From DATIHK01 sp035480775 (GTDB taxonomy: Bacteria > Patescibacteriota > WWE3 > UBA101185 > UBA10185), in NCBI GenBank assembly GCA_035480775.1, contig DATIHK010000088.1, positions 1 to 12,142 of the forward strand: a stretch of DNA of 12,142 nucleotides, written 5' to 3'. Below are positions 1 to 5,854 of the stretch, one piece after another. The notes beneath the pieces were generated by a model. That model saw only the letters and a program-made list of their open reading frames with translations, was not told the origin of the DNA and searched no databases. How positions within the stretch are numbered: position 1 is the first letter of the stretch; each line of letters begins with the position of its first letter. A program made the position numbers and the translations under genes.

Positions 1-62
1 TTAAAGTAGCCAATTTTATATTGTTGTATCCACTTATCGACTTCTTTTTGTACTTTTTTCAT
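1..62 (-). CDS. Partial 5' end of a MazG-like nucleotide pyrophosphohydrolase (tentative)
   Basis: Read on the minus strand, an ATG at 62 opens a frame of 20 codons that runs off the left edge. The peptide begins MKKVQKEVDKWI and continues to a GYF. The pattern VDxWI followed about eight residues later by an aromatic pair recalls the N-terminus of small MazG-type pyrophosphohydrolases, which typically read VDxWIxxxGVRYF before the metal-binding helices. Those enzymes hydrolyse NTPs or dNTPs to monophosphates and pyrophosphate in the cytoplasm. The metal-binding EExxE motifs lie outside the window, so the call rests on the N-terminus alone. There is no SD. A TATACT hexamer ends seven bases before the ATG, matching the leaderless arrangement seen elsewhere in the window. 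It is divergent from the HNH gene. Confidence 0.5.
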   Translation of the reverse strand, partial: MKKVQKEVDKWIQQYKIGYF

Positions 63-68
63 AGCCAA

Positions 69-74
69 AGTATA
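69..74 (-). promoter_or_regulatory. -10 element TATACT, leaderless start of the 1-62 gene
   Basis: TATACT on the minus strand matches five of six positions of TATAAT. Its last base is seven bases upstream of the A of the ATG at 62, so the predicted transcription start is the start codon. There is no convincing -35 and no SD. Confidence 0.5.
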
Positions 75-121
75 CTACGTATGTTAAACATGCTGCCTTT
101 AATAAAAATTTAATTAATGTC

Positions 122-130
122 TGTTACTGT
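122..130 (+). promoter_or_regulatory. Weak extended -10 (TGT-TACTGT), possible leaderless start
   Basis: TGT followed by TACTGT ends six bases before the ATG at 136. The hexamer matches consensus at only three positions, but the TGN extension is present and there is no SD. An alternative hexamer, TAATGT at 115-120, would give a leader of about nine bases. Confidence 0.35.
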
Positions 131-135
131 AAGTT

Positions 136-717
136 ATGAAAAGAATTCCACTTCCACTTTTAATTATTGTAATAGCAGTATTGATAATTTCTGTGGAAAT
201 TGTTATTACTTCTGCGAATTCCCAGCCTTTGCCAGACTTTCATTCAACTTCCAGAACTAAAACATCCAATTGCCATGTATATGGAGCTTTACCAGATAAA
301 GAATGTACCCCAGGAGCTGTGTTTCCCAATATCACGCCTGAAATAATTTGCGTTTCAGGTTACACCACCAAAGTCAGAAATGTTCCGACCAGTGAAAAGA
401 ATGCTGTCTTTGCTGAATATGGAATAACTTCACATAAAACAGGCGAATACGAAGTAGATCATTTTATTAGTTTAGAGCTTGGTGGTTCTAATGATATTTC
501 AAATTTATTTCCAGAAGCTGCCGAACCTAAACCCGGATTTCACCAAAAAGATGTTATCGAAAATTATTTACATGCTCAAGTTTGTAACCACAAAATGACA
601 TTGGCGCAAGCGCAACAAGCTGTTTCATGGGATTGGTTAAAAACTTATGATCGACTACAACCTGGAAATCCTTTAAATGATATCTTCACGTTTCTTGGGC
701 TAAAACTACAACCATGA
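136..717 (+). CDS. Secreted HNH-endonuclease-like protein
   Basis: This 193-residue protein starts with a basic MKR and a long hydrophobic stretch (about residues 5-25), a signal peptide or membrane anchor, so the rest is probably outside the membrane. The core reads EVDHFISLELGGSND (106-120), then N123 and K138-D139. The DH pair, the downstream N and the KD match the HNH/beta-beta-alpha-metal arrangement seen in small exported bacterial proteins with the signatures CTPG, C-x-SGYT and DHxIxLELGG. Family members are annotated as HNH endonucleases; nucleic-acid cleavage is inferred here. Four cysteines lie in the exported part (46, 57, 72, 150) and could form two disulfides. No immunity gene is obvious next door, which argues against a toxin. 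It could help degrade external DNA for uptake. It ends in TGA, unlike most genes here. Confidence 0.75.
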   Translation: MKRIPLPLLIIVIAVLIISVEIVITSANSQPLPDFHSTSRTKTSNCHVYGALPDKECTPGAVFPNITPEIICVSGYTTKVRNVPTSEKNAVFAEYGITSHKTGEYEVDHFISLELGGSNDISNLFPEAAEPKPGFHQKDVIENYLHAQVCNHKMTLAQAQQAVSWDWLKTYDRLQPGNPLNDIFTFLGLKLQP

Positions 718-746
718 TTGCAATTTACAGTGTAGTGAATTAGAAT
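718..746 (+). promoter_or_regulatory. Promoter TTGCAA-N17-TAGAAT for the small membrane protein
   Basis: TTGCAA (718-723) and TAGAAT (741-746) are separated by exactly 17 bases and begin immediately after the HNH stop codon. The -10 matches five of six and the -35 four of six consensus positions. The predicted transcription start near 753 gives a leader of about 30 bases containing the SD. An 8-bp palindrome, GATTAATC (749-756), spans the predicted start. Confidence 0.55.
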
Positions 747-773
747 CGGATTAATCGGTTCGCATTAGCCATA

Positions 774-780
774 GGGAGGA
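774..780 (+). promoter_or_regulatory. Strong Shine-Dalgarno GGGAGGA
   Basis: GGGAGGA lies directly upstream of the ATG at 784, with four bases between the GGAGG core and the start codon. It fixes the start of the 110-residue membrane protein and contrasts with most neighbours, which have no SD. Confidence 0.8.
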
Positions 781-783
781 TTC

Positions 784-1116
784 ATGTTACATACAATTTT
801 GTGGCCGCTGCAGATGTACCGCAATGGTTATCTCTGGTACGTTGGTCTTAAGAGTACTCGCCCTCCGCAAGGCTTAGGAATGACCAGAATTCGCTTTGTT
901 GTTGGGCTGTGCCTCGGCCTCATCGCCGGCTATTTGCTGGGAACTCCCGTCGCTTGTGTCGTGGTTCTCTTCCTCATTTATCTCCAAGGTTTTGTTATTG
1001 CAGCAGCTTACGACCATGAAGTCAGTGAACTGCTTGATTGGGGCTATATGTGTGGAAGTGGAGTCTTTGCTGGTGTCTTGCTCGAACTGTTCTACGATTT
1101 CTTCCTTCGGCGCTAA
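784..1116 (+). CDS. Small integral membrane protein of unknown function
   Basis: I do not recognise this 110-residue protein. The N-terminal 35 residues are amphipathic and aromatic (W7, Y12, Y16, W18, Y19), followed by three likely membrane helices at about 36-53, 55-76 and 84-106, and a short RR tail. A charged DHEVSE segment (77-82) separates helices 2 and 3. An ATG preceded by a strong SD supports the start. Base and codon use differ from the neighbours: many CTG, CTC, GTC, CGC and GGC codons appear, while flanking genes prefer A/T-ending codons. It is a self-contained unit with its own promoter and terminator, sitting exactly between two AT-rich genes, much like a moron gene. This suggests separate acquisition or strong independent expression. 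I can assign no function beyond membrane location. Confidence 0.75.
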   Translation: MLHTILWPLQMYRNGYLWYVGLKSTRPPQGLGMTRIRFVVGLCLGLIAGYLLGTPVACVVVLFLIYLQGFVIAAAYDHEVSELLDWGYMCGSGVFAGVLLELFYDFFLRR

Positions 1117-1117
1117 A

Positions 1118-1129
1118 GATCTATAGATC
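1118..1129 (+). repeat. 12-bp perfect palindrome after the stop codon
   Basis: GATCTATAGATC is its own reverse complement and starts one base after the TAA of the membrane-protein gene. It lies between that stop and the intrinsic terminator. It could be a protein-binding site or a duplex-forming RNA element; nothing else identifies it. Confidence 0.6.
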
Positions 1130-1156
1130 AATTTGATACATTTGGCGCAGACTTGT

Positions 1157-1188
1157 TGCCGGTCTAAAAACTTGGACCGGCATTTTTT
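1157..1188 (+). terminator. Intrinsic terminator of the membrane-protein cassette
   Basis: An 8-bp GC-rich stem, TGCCGGTC (1157-1164) with GACCGGCA (1175-1182), closes a ten-base loop and is followed at once by TTTTTT and more T-rich sequence. This is a textbook Rho-independent terminator, about 40 bases downstream of the stop codon at 1116. The next gene's own -10 follows at 1202. Confidence 0.92.
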
Positions 1189-1201
1189 ATTTTGCTTATA
1201 T

Positions 1202-1207
1202 TATAAT
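1202..1207 (+). promoter_or_regulatory. Consensus -10 TATAAT, leaderless start of the glycosylase
   Basis: A perfect TATAAT ends six bases before the ATG at 1213, just after the upstream terminator. No SD is present, so the mRNA is predicted to begin at or next to the start codon. Confidence 0.6.
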
Positions 1208-1212
1208 AACTT

Positions 1213-1839
1213 ATGAAGAATTCTAAATATTACAAGATCTTAAAACACTTTAAAGATAATGACGCCATAATCTATAACTATATGCAAAATTTAGATTTTG
1301 TAGAATGGATGAAACCCATTCATACACAGAAAAGCAAAGGATATTTTGCGGCGCTTTGTCGTGCAATAGCTGGTCAACAACTTTCTGGCAAAGCTGCCAA
1401 CGCGATTTATTTACGATTCGAAAAGTTGTTAAAAGACAATGTAACTGCAGACCGCATTTTAAAATTAACCGATCAACAATTGCGAGATGTTGGAATGTCT
1501 TGGGCTAAAGTTAGATCTATAAAAGACCTCGCTCAACGAGTAAAAAACAAAGAGCTAAATCTAGACCAAATTGATTCTCAGAACGATGTTGAGGTAGTAA
1601 CTACACTAACTATGGTAAAAGGAATTGGCCCTTGGACTGCAGAAATGTTTTTGATGTTTACTCTTAATCGAGAAAATGTTTTTTCGTTTAAAGACTTGGG
1701 GTTAAAAAAAGGAATCGAAAAAGTTTATAAAACAAAAGATCCGTCTATAAAAAAGATAGAAAAAATTATCAAAAAATGGGAACCATACAAAAGTTTTGGT
1801 TCAATTGCACTTTGGAATAGCTTAGAAAGCCAAGACTAA
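1213..1839 (+). CDS. HhH-GPD DNA glycosylase (AlkA-like DNA-3-methyladenine glycosylase II)
   Basis: The 208-residue protein is predicted to excise alkylated bases as the first step of base excision repair. Visible family marks in order are the AIAGQQLSGKAA helix (51-62), where AlkA-type enzymes carry a QQxS motif; LRDVGMSWAKVRSI (90-103); the helix-hairpin-helix MVKGIGPWTA (134-143); and KDLGLKKG (160-167), in which D161 aligns with the catalytic aspartate of the GDLGL motif in AlkA relatives. There is no cysteine cluster at the C-terminus, so it is not an EndoIII or MutY iron-sulfur enzyme. The length suits the minimal form lacking AlkA's N-terminal domain. It is unusually lysine-rich near the C-terminus (about 165-187). 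It has no SD and appears leaderless. It converges with dipZ, leaving 16 bases between stops. Confidence 0.88.
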   Translation: MKNSKYYKILKHFKDNDAIIYNYMQNLDFVEWMKPIHTQKSKGYFAALCRAIAGQQLSGKAANAIYLRFEKLLKDNVTADRILKLTDQQLRDVGMSWAKVRSIKDLAQRVKNKELNLDQIDSQNDVEVVTTLTMVKGIGPWTAEMFLMFTLNRENVFSFKDLGLKKGIEKVYKTKDPSIKKIEKIIKKWEPYKSFGSIALWNSLESQD

Positions 1840-1850
1840 CAAACTAACAA
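1835..1850. repeat. 8-bp tandem duplication over the glycosylase stop codon
   Basis: ACTAACAA occurs twice in direct tandem (1835-1842 and 1843-1850). The first copy contains the TAA stop of the glycosylase gene, and the second provides another TAA. No intrinsic terminator separates this gene from convergent dipZ; the only pairing visible is a weak AGACT/AGTCT across the repeat. Confidence 0.7.
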
Positions 1851-1855
1851 AAAGT

Positions 1856-3568
1856 CTAGCTACCGAAAGTAAAGGCATTCAAGCTAACATTAGCTGGAAA
1901 TGTCAGTTCTAGTTCTAAATTGCTTTGAAATTCTGGAAGCTTAACTAGCCTATACAGTCTAGCGTCTTTGACTTTCACAACTCCAAATTTATCTACATCG
2001 TCTCCCCCATAACCAAGAAGTGCTACTGATTTACCATTAACTTTTACACTTACATCTGATTCTGTTGGAGCTGACATAACCAAATAAACTTCTTTAGCCG
2101 AAAAGTTAAGTTTCAAAACGCAATTGTTTTCTTTAGCTATCAAATCCATTGCATGATCTTGCCATTGACCCGACAAAGCCCAATAATCAGCTTGTAAATT
2201 TTGTGGAAAAGTATACGAGGCTACTTTATCTTTTTGCAACAAATCTGGACTTGCAAAATTTTGCATTCGCTCGTAGCCCAAATAAGTTTCGGGAGTTTGA
2301 TCGGGTTGCATCGCTGGTCCGGCATCGCTGGTAGTAATTGGCGTATTTACAGTTGTTCCACCCTCGGCTAACAAAAACTGAATTACGCGTTCATTGGTTG
2401 CGTCATCGCCTTCACCGAAGTGTACATGGCGAACCAAACCATTTTTGTCTATAAAATATTTTGCTGGCCAGTACTGATTGTTATAAGCATTCCAAGTGGC
2501 GAAGTCATTATCCATTCCAACCGGGTATTCAATTTTGTAGTCTTTAATTGCTTTTTCGACATTGGGAATTTCGCGTTCAAAGGCAAATTCTGGCGAATGA
2601 ATTCCTATTATAACTAAGCCTTTATCTTTATACTTTGCATACCAGTCATTTAAATATGGAATTGTTCTGATGCAATTTATACAAGAATATGTCCAAAAAT
2701 CTATGATAACAACTTTACCTTTTAAGTCAGCCAGTTTTTCTCCACTCGAATTTATCCAGTGATTGATTCCGGTTATTTCGGGTGCAACAACCGGTTTTTC
2801 GACATTTAACAACTGCTGAGTAGGGATAGATATTTTATTTACAGCTGGAGCGTTTTGCAATAAAGCTAATTCAATTTTAGTAACATCTAGAAAACCTGAA
2901 TTTAAAAGCGCCTTTTCGATCGTGCGATCTACTCCTGAAATTACTGCAAGTCCTACAATAACCAGCGCTACTCCTAAAACTCTTTTAAACCAGCCATGTG
3001 GGTTAGCTGCCCACTTTAGATTTGTGATTATACGTTGCCCATAGACAGCTATTAAAAGCATTATCAATCCTAATCCGAGAGAGTAAGTTACTAGATAAAT
3101 AAATCCAGCCCAAAAATTTTGAGGTAATACTGTTGCTAAGATTAAGGCATATGTTGGGCTGCAGCTGGCAAAAACCGGGCCTAAAGACATTCCAACTAAA
3201 ATCGTTCCGATTAAGCCTTTTTTCTCGGAGGATTTGTTTAGCAGATCGTCAGACCTAGCCGATAAATTAAGTTTTAAAGAAATCTTGTCCCAAATTTCTG
3301 GAAAAAGTGTGATGAGTCCAAAAGCCAAAATAATTCCACCCGAAACTGTTGTCCAAAACATAGGTGGAACTCTCACGAAGAATGTACTGACTTTTAAAAT
3401 TAAAGTAAAAAGTATTACCGAAAACGCTAATGAAGCCGTAATAATTATCGGAGTTTTTTTGTCTTTAGCTCCAACTGATCCACCTATAATTACAGGTAAT
3501 AATGGTAAAACGCAGGGAGCAAGAGCGGTTAAAATTCCGGCTATAAAAGACAGTACTAATAGTTGCAT
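1856..3568 (-). CDS. dipZ: DipZ-type thiol:disulfide protein (CcdA membrane domain + TlpA-like thioredoxin + C-terminal module)
   Basis: This 570-residue protein should carry reducing electrons across the membrane to thiols outside. Residues 1-210 form a CcdA/DsbD-like multi-helix domain with the paired cysteines C19 (in APCVLP) and C136 (in ASCSPTY). A linker leads to a thioredoxin fold (about 255-400) with the active site FWTYSCINC (C296, C299) and a cis-proline in YWPAKYF (P368). The C-terminal 425-570 starts with the YLGYERMQNF segment typical of DipZ and resembles its beta-rich terminal module. Domain order matches mycobacterial DipZ, though this one is shorter. I chose the ATG at 3568 (MQLLVL) over an upstream in-frame start because it begins the first helix directly and lies eight bases after an extended -10. 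The stop is TAG. The nearby secreted HNH protein with four cysteines is a possible client; this is inference. Confidence 0.9.
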   Translation of the reverse strand: MQLLVLSFIAGILTALAPCVLPLLPVIIGGSVGAKDKKTPIIITASLAFSVILFTLILKVSTFFVRVPPMFWTTVSGGIILAFGLITLFPEIWDKISLKLNLSARSDDLLNKSSEKKGLIGTILVGMSLGPVFASCSPTYALILATVLPQNFWAGFIYLVTYSLGLGLIMLLIAVYGQRIITNLKWAANPHGWFKRVLGVALVIVGLAVISGVDRTIEKALLNSGFLDVTKIELALLQNAPAVNKISIPTQQLLNVEKPVVAPEITGINHWINSSGEKLADLKGKVVIIDFWTYSCINCIRTIPYLNDWYAKYKDKGLVIIGIHSPEFAFEREIPNVEKAIKDYKIEYPVGMDNDFATWNAYNNQYWPAKYFIDKNGLVRHVHFGEGDDATNERVIQFLLAEGGTTVNTPITTSDAGPAMQPDQTPETYLGYERMQNFASPDLLQKDKVASYTFPQNLQADYWALSGQWQDHAMDLIAKENNCVLKLNFSAKEVYLVMSAPTESDVSVKVNGKSVALLGYGGDDVDKFGVVKVKDARLYRLVKLPEFQSNLELELTFPANVSLNAFTFGS

Positions 3569-3575
3569 ATACAAA

Positions 3576-3584
3576 ATTCTACCA
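3576..3584 (-). promoter_or_regulatory. Extended -10 (TGG-TAGAAT) of dipZ
   Basis: On the minus strand, TGG followed by TAGAAT (five of six matches) ends eight bases before the ATG at 3568. No SD is present. Only six bases separate it from the opposite-facing extended -10 of the MFS gene. Confidence 0.6.
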
Positions 3585-3590
3585 CGCAAA

Positions 3591-3599
3591 TGTTATACT
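3591..3599 (+). promoter_or_regulatory. Extended -10 (TGT-TATACT) of the MFS gene
   Basis: TGT followed by TATACT (five of six matches) ends seven bases before the GTG at 3606, so the predicted first transcribed base is the G of the start codon. This supports the GTG start in the absence of an SD. Confidence 0.62.
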
Positions 3600-3605
3600 C
3601 GATTG

Positions 3606-4859
3606 GTGACCAAAAGGCCTGACTCTTTTTCTGCATTAATCACCGTATATATAACTGCTTTTCTTGATTTACTAGGTGTTGGAATTGTTGTTCCTGTTCT
3701 GGCCCCTTTATTTTTAGACCTTCATAACGGTCTTTTTCCGGCTAGTTTTAGTTTTCACGAACGCAGTATAACTTTAGGAATTTTAATCGCTGCTTATCCA
3801 TTTGCTCAATTTTTTGGTGCGCCTTTTTTTGGAGCGCTTTCTGACAGATGGGGGCGAAAAAAAGTTTTGGTTTTATCTTTGTGCGGAACAACTCTGGGAT
3901 ATTTACTTTTTGGCTCAGGTATTTTAATGAAAAATTTATGGGTATTATTTATTAGTCGTTTAATCGACGGTTTTACTGGTGGTTCTACTTCAACTGTAAA
4001 TTCAACAATTGCCGATGTAAGTGATGAAACTACTAGACCGCGAAATTTTGGTTTGGTTGGCATGATGTTTGGACTAGGTTTTATTTTAGGTCCATTTATT
4101 GGCGGAGTTTTATCAGATTCACACATCGTTTGGTGGTTTGGCTATGTAGTTCCTTTTTGGTTTTGTGCCTTGTTGTCTTTTATAAATGTTATATCGGTTT
4201 CGCTCTTCTTTAAAGAAACTTTGCACCATAAAGTTGATTCCAAATTAACTTTGTTTTCGGGAATCACCAATTTACAAAACGCCTTTAAACTTCAAAATTT
4301 AAGAACAATATTTTTGGTAATATTTTTATCTTATTTTGGATTTAATTTATTTGTGCAATTCTTTCCTGTTTATTTAATTAGAAAGTTTGAACTAAATCAA
4401 TCCGAAATCGGATTTTTATTTGCTTACGTCGGAATTTGGATTGCTATTACTCAAGGCGGAATTATTAGAATTGTTTCCAAAAAATTTACTCCGCAAAAAA
4501 TATTGCCGATAACGCTTTTGGGACTCGCAATTAGTTTTATAGTTTTACTTTTTCCGAGTCGCCGACTTGATTTGTATATCATATTGCCGTTAATAGCGGT
4601 TTTTCAGGGATTGATTCAACCAATGTCTACGTCTATGCTGTCTGGTATGGCTGACGAAAAATCTCAAGGCGAAGTTATGGGAGTTAATCAATCTATTCAA
4701 GCAATTGGGTTTATGATTCCACCTATTATCGATGGATTTTTAACTTCACTTAATATTGCTTTTCCGATTATTGCCGGAAGTATATGCACTTTATTAGCTT
4801 GGCTGGTGTTTGATTTCTTTTTTAATGCACATCGTTGGGGAAAGTTTAAAGAAGTTTAA
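3606..4859 (+). CDS. MFS drug:H+ antiporter (TetA-like, DHA1 type)
   Basis: A 417-residue, 12-helix-sized major facilitator. Helix 1 carries D21-LLGVGIVVP. The loop between helices 2 and 3 holds motif A, GALSDRWGRKK (76-86). R118 in RLIDG corresponds to motif B. GFILGPFIGG (158-167) is the antiporter motif C, which marks proton-coupled exporters. The fourth and fifth helix region TIADVSDETTRPRNFGLVG (about 134-152) resembles TetA-family pumps. The substrate cannot be read from sequence; small drug-like or metabolite efflux is the family expectation. The open frame extends far upstream, but that part is antisense to dipZ. I start at GTG 3606, where the family sequence begins and an extended -10 sits seven bases upstream; TTG 3603 is the alternative. 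It is divergent from dipZ and convergent with the HD gene. Confidence 0.88.
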   Translation: MTKRPDSFSALITVYITAFLDLLGVGIVVPVLAPLFLDLHNGLFPASFSFHERSITLGILIAAYPFAQFFGAPFFGALSDRWGRKKVLVLSLCGTTLGYLLFGSGILMKNLWVLFISRLIDGFTGGSTSTVNSTIADVSDETTRPRNFGLVGMMFGLGFILGPFIGGVLSDSHIVWWFGYVVPFWFCALLSFINVISVSLFFKETLHHKVDSKLTLFSGITNLQNAFKLQNLRTIFLVIFLSYFGFNLFVQFFPVYLIRKFELNQSEIGFLFAYVGIWIAITQGGIIRIVSKKFTPQKILPITLLGLAISFIVLLFPSRRLDLYIILPLIAVFQGLIQPMSTSMLSGMADEKSQGEVMGVNQSIQAIGFMIPPIIDGFLTSLNIAFPIIAGSICTLLAWLVFDFFFNAHRWGKFKEV

Positions 4860-4869
4860 AGAAGTTAAA
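4841..4869. repeat. 10-bp tandem repeat across two convergent stop codons
   Basis: Three near-identical units, AAAGTTTAAA, GAAGTTTAAA and GAAGTTAAA (last one T short), run in tandem. The MFS stop (4857-4859) is in the second unit and the HD-gene stop (4865-4867, minus strand) in the third. The two genes are five bases apart with no intrinsic terminator. Confidence 0.8.
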
Positions 4870-5464
4870 GTCCCATTAAATCAGAATTTTGTTGCATCGC
4901 AGTTAAAGCAATTTCTACAAATTTATCTACTGGAATATTTAATTTAGTTTCGCATTGGGCAATTTGTTCACGATTAACTGCGCGGGCAAATTCTTTTTGT
5001 CTGAATTTTTTATTTACGCTTGCTACTTCTACTGCGGCGAGTTTTTTTTCTGGGCGAACTAGTGTTACGGCTACAATAAATCCTGTTAGTTCGTCGCAGC
5101 ATTCTAGAGACCACTCTAAAAGCGTTTCAGGCTCGCGTAAATGCGTATGTGGATTATTGTGAGATCTGAAAACATCAATCATTTCTTGTGGAGCATCATA
5201 AGCTTCAAGCCATTCCATCAATAAAATTGTATGTTTTTCAGGAGTTGGAGTCGTAATTTCCCAATCAGAGTCGTGCAAGATACCGATGATTTCCCATTGA
5301 TCGGCAGTAAGTGAACCAGTTTCGCGACCTTCGACTTTGTAATAATCGTGCAACGCACGCAAAACTTTCCCCACGGCGTAGCAATGTCGACGCAAATTTT
5401 GGTTTTGCATATTTTTGTGAAGGAGCTCTTTGGCTGACTCTACTGTTAATTGAAGTTTTTCCAT
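4865..5464 (-). CDS. HD-domain phosphohydrolase family protein
   Basis: This 199-residue cytoplasmic protein has the metal-ligand layout of the HD superfamily: H27 in LRRHCYAV, the HD doublet H64-D65 in GILHDSDWE, H102 in FRSHN and D124 in CCDELTGF. The HDIG-like group hydrolyses phosphoester bonds of nucleotides or signalling molecules; the substrate here cannot be told. The CDELTGFIVAVTLVRPEKKLAAVEV region (123-147) is a conserved feature of small stand-alone HD proteins, followed by a lysine-rich segment (152-157). Later residues form predicted helices with no extra domain, so it is neither a GGDEF nor a RelA-type protein. The ATG at 5464 has no SD; a TATACC hexamer ends six bases upstream. 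It is divergent from the SH3-like cassette. Confidence 0.85.
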   Translation of the reverse strand: MEKLQLTVESAKELLHKNMQNQNLRRHCYAVGKVLRALHDYYKVEGRETGSLTADQWEIIGILHDSDWEITTPTPEKHTILLMEWLEAYDAPQEMIDVFRSHNNPHTHLREPETLLEWSLECCDELTGFIVAVTLVRPEKKLAAVEVASVNKKFRQKEFARAVNREQIAQCETKLNIPVDKFVEIALTAMQQNSDLMGL

Positions 5465-5477
5465 ATTTTGGTATAAG
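5450..5477 (+). promoter_or_regulatory. Candidate promoter TTGAAG-N16-TATAAG for the SH3-like operon
   Basis: TTGAAG (5450-5455) and TATAAG (5472-5477) are 16 bases apart; the -10 matches five of six positions. It overlaps the start of the divergent HD gene. The predicted leader of about 40 bases carries the SD. Confidence 0.4.
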
Positions 5478-5498
5478 TAAGATAACTTATCGGATCAA
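5470..5498 (-). promoter_or_regulatory. Promoter TTGATC-N17-TATACC of the HD gene
   Basis: On the minus strand, TTGATC (5498-5493) and TATACC (5475-5470) are 17 bases apart, and the -10 ends six bases before the ATG. A second pair, TTGCCA (5507-5502) and TATCTT (5484-5479), also 17 apart, is an alternative. The palindrome GATAACTTATC (5481-5491) lies inside and could be an operator. Confidence 0.45.
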
Positions 5499-5511
5499 AG
5501 TTGGCAATGCA

Positions 5512-5517
5512 GAGGAG
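5512..5517 (+). promoter_or_regulatory. Shine-Dalgarno GAGGAG
   Basis: GAGGAG ends five bases before the ATG at 5523 and fixes the start of the first SH3-like gene. Confidence 0.8.
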
Positions 5518-5522
5518 AAACC

Positions 5523-5843
5523 ATGACCCAATTGCCGCTTGCTTTGCGGAATCGCATTGGGAAAGCTTACTGGAACAAACCGCTTCTTACAGAACCTGTG
5601 GTGGGCTCTGCCACGGTGTTGATTGAAGGCAAGCCAGTATTGTCCACCAGCAATCATGTCGTAGATGAAGTAGTAGATGTGCACACTGATGTTCAAGGAG
5701 TTGTCTGGCTAAAACTCGAATTGCTTGGGCATTCCGAATGGTCTGGTTGGGCACCTCTCAATCACTTTCTGGCCGGACCTTGTTACGGTGATTTGCGGAG
5801 CAAGTTTCCGGGTAAACTTCCCGCCGTGGGAAGTTGGGCTTAA
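5523..5843 (+). CDS. Small SH3-like protein, paralogue A
   Basis: An unrecognised 106-residue protein with no signal peptide or membrane helix, so probably cytoplasmic. The segment VVWLKLELLGHSEWSGWAPL (60-79) looks like the last strands of an SH3b-type barrel (W-x-V/L-x-L, then GW-x-P/V-x-L). It is followed by a distinctive tail with A84-G85, Y88, L91, F95-P96, L99-P100, V102 and S104-W105. The same tail occurs in the next gene at the same spacing, so the two are tandem paralogues. It starts at an ATG with a strong SD. Codon use is GC-richer than in neighbouring genes. It is the first gene of a two-gene operon ending in an intrinsic terminator, a cassette layout like the membrane-protein unit at 718-1188. 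SH3b domains usually bind peptides or cell-wall material; here only the fold is suggested. Confidence 0.75.
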   Translation: MTQLPLALRNRIGKAYWNKPLLTEPVVGSATVLIEGKPVLSTSNHVVDEVVDVHTDVQGVVWLKLELLGHSEWSGWAPLNHFLAGPCYGDLRSKFPGKLPAVGSWA

Positions 5844-5848
5844 AAGGA
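5844..5848 (+). promoter_or_regulatory. Shine-Dalgarno AAGGA deciding the start of paralogue B
   Basis: AAGGA lies one base after the stop of paralogue A and six bases before the ATG at 5855. This favours that ATG over an in-frame TTG at 5834, which would overlap paralogue A and has no SD. Confidence 0.75.
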
Positions 5849-5854
5849 TTAGAC

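Noticed and set aside
136..717. HNH gene as a toxin, homing endonuclease or restriction enzyme
   Set aside because: It has a signal/anchor sequence, no adjacent immunity, intron or methylase gene, and fits a family of small exported HNH proteins.
747..760. ATCGG direct repeat around the predicted transcription start of the membrane-protein gene
   Set aside because: Two 5-base copies and an 8-bp palindrome are too short to claim an operator in AT-rich sequence.
874..1131. Minus-strand frame opposite the small membrane protein
   Set aside because: It has no SD or promoter, and its acidic composition is what antisense of a hydrophobic gene gives. The plus-strand gene has promoter, SD and terminator.
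3234..3605. Upstream in-frame extension of the MFS protein
   Set aside because: It is antisense to the N-terminal half of dipZ, shows no MFS-like sequence, and the family start plus an extended -10 fit GTG 3606.
5834..5854. TTG start for SH3-like paralogue B
   Set aside because: It overlaps paralogue A and lacks an SD, whereas the ATG at 5855 has AAGGA at six-base spacing.
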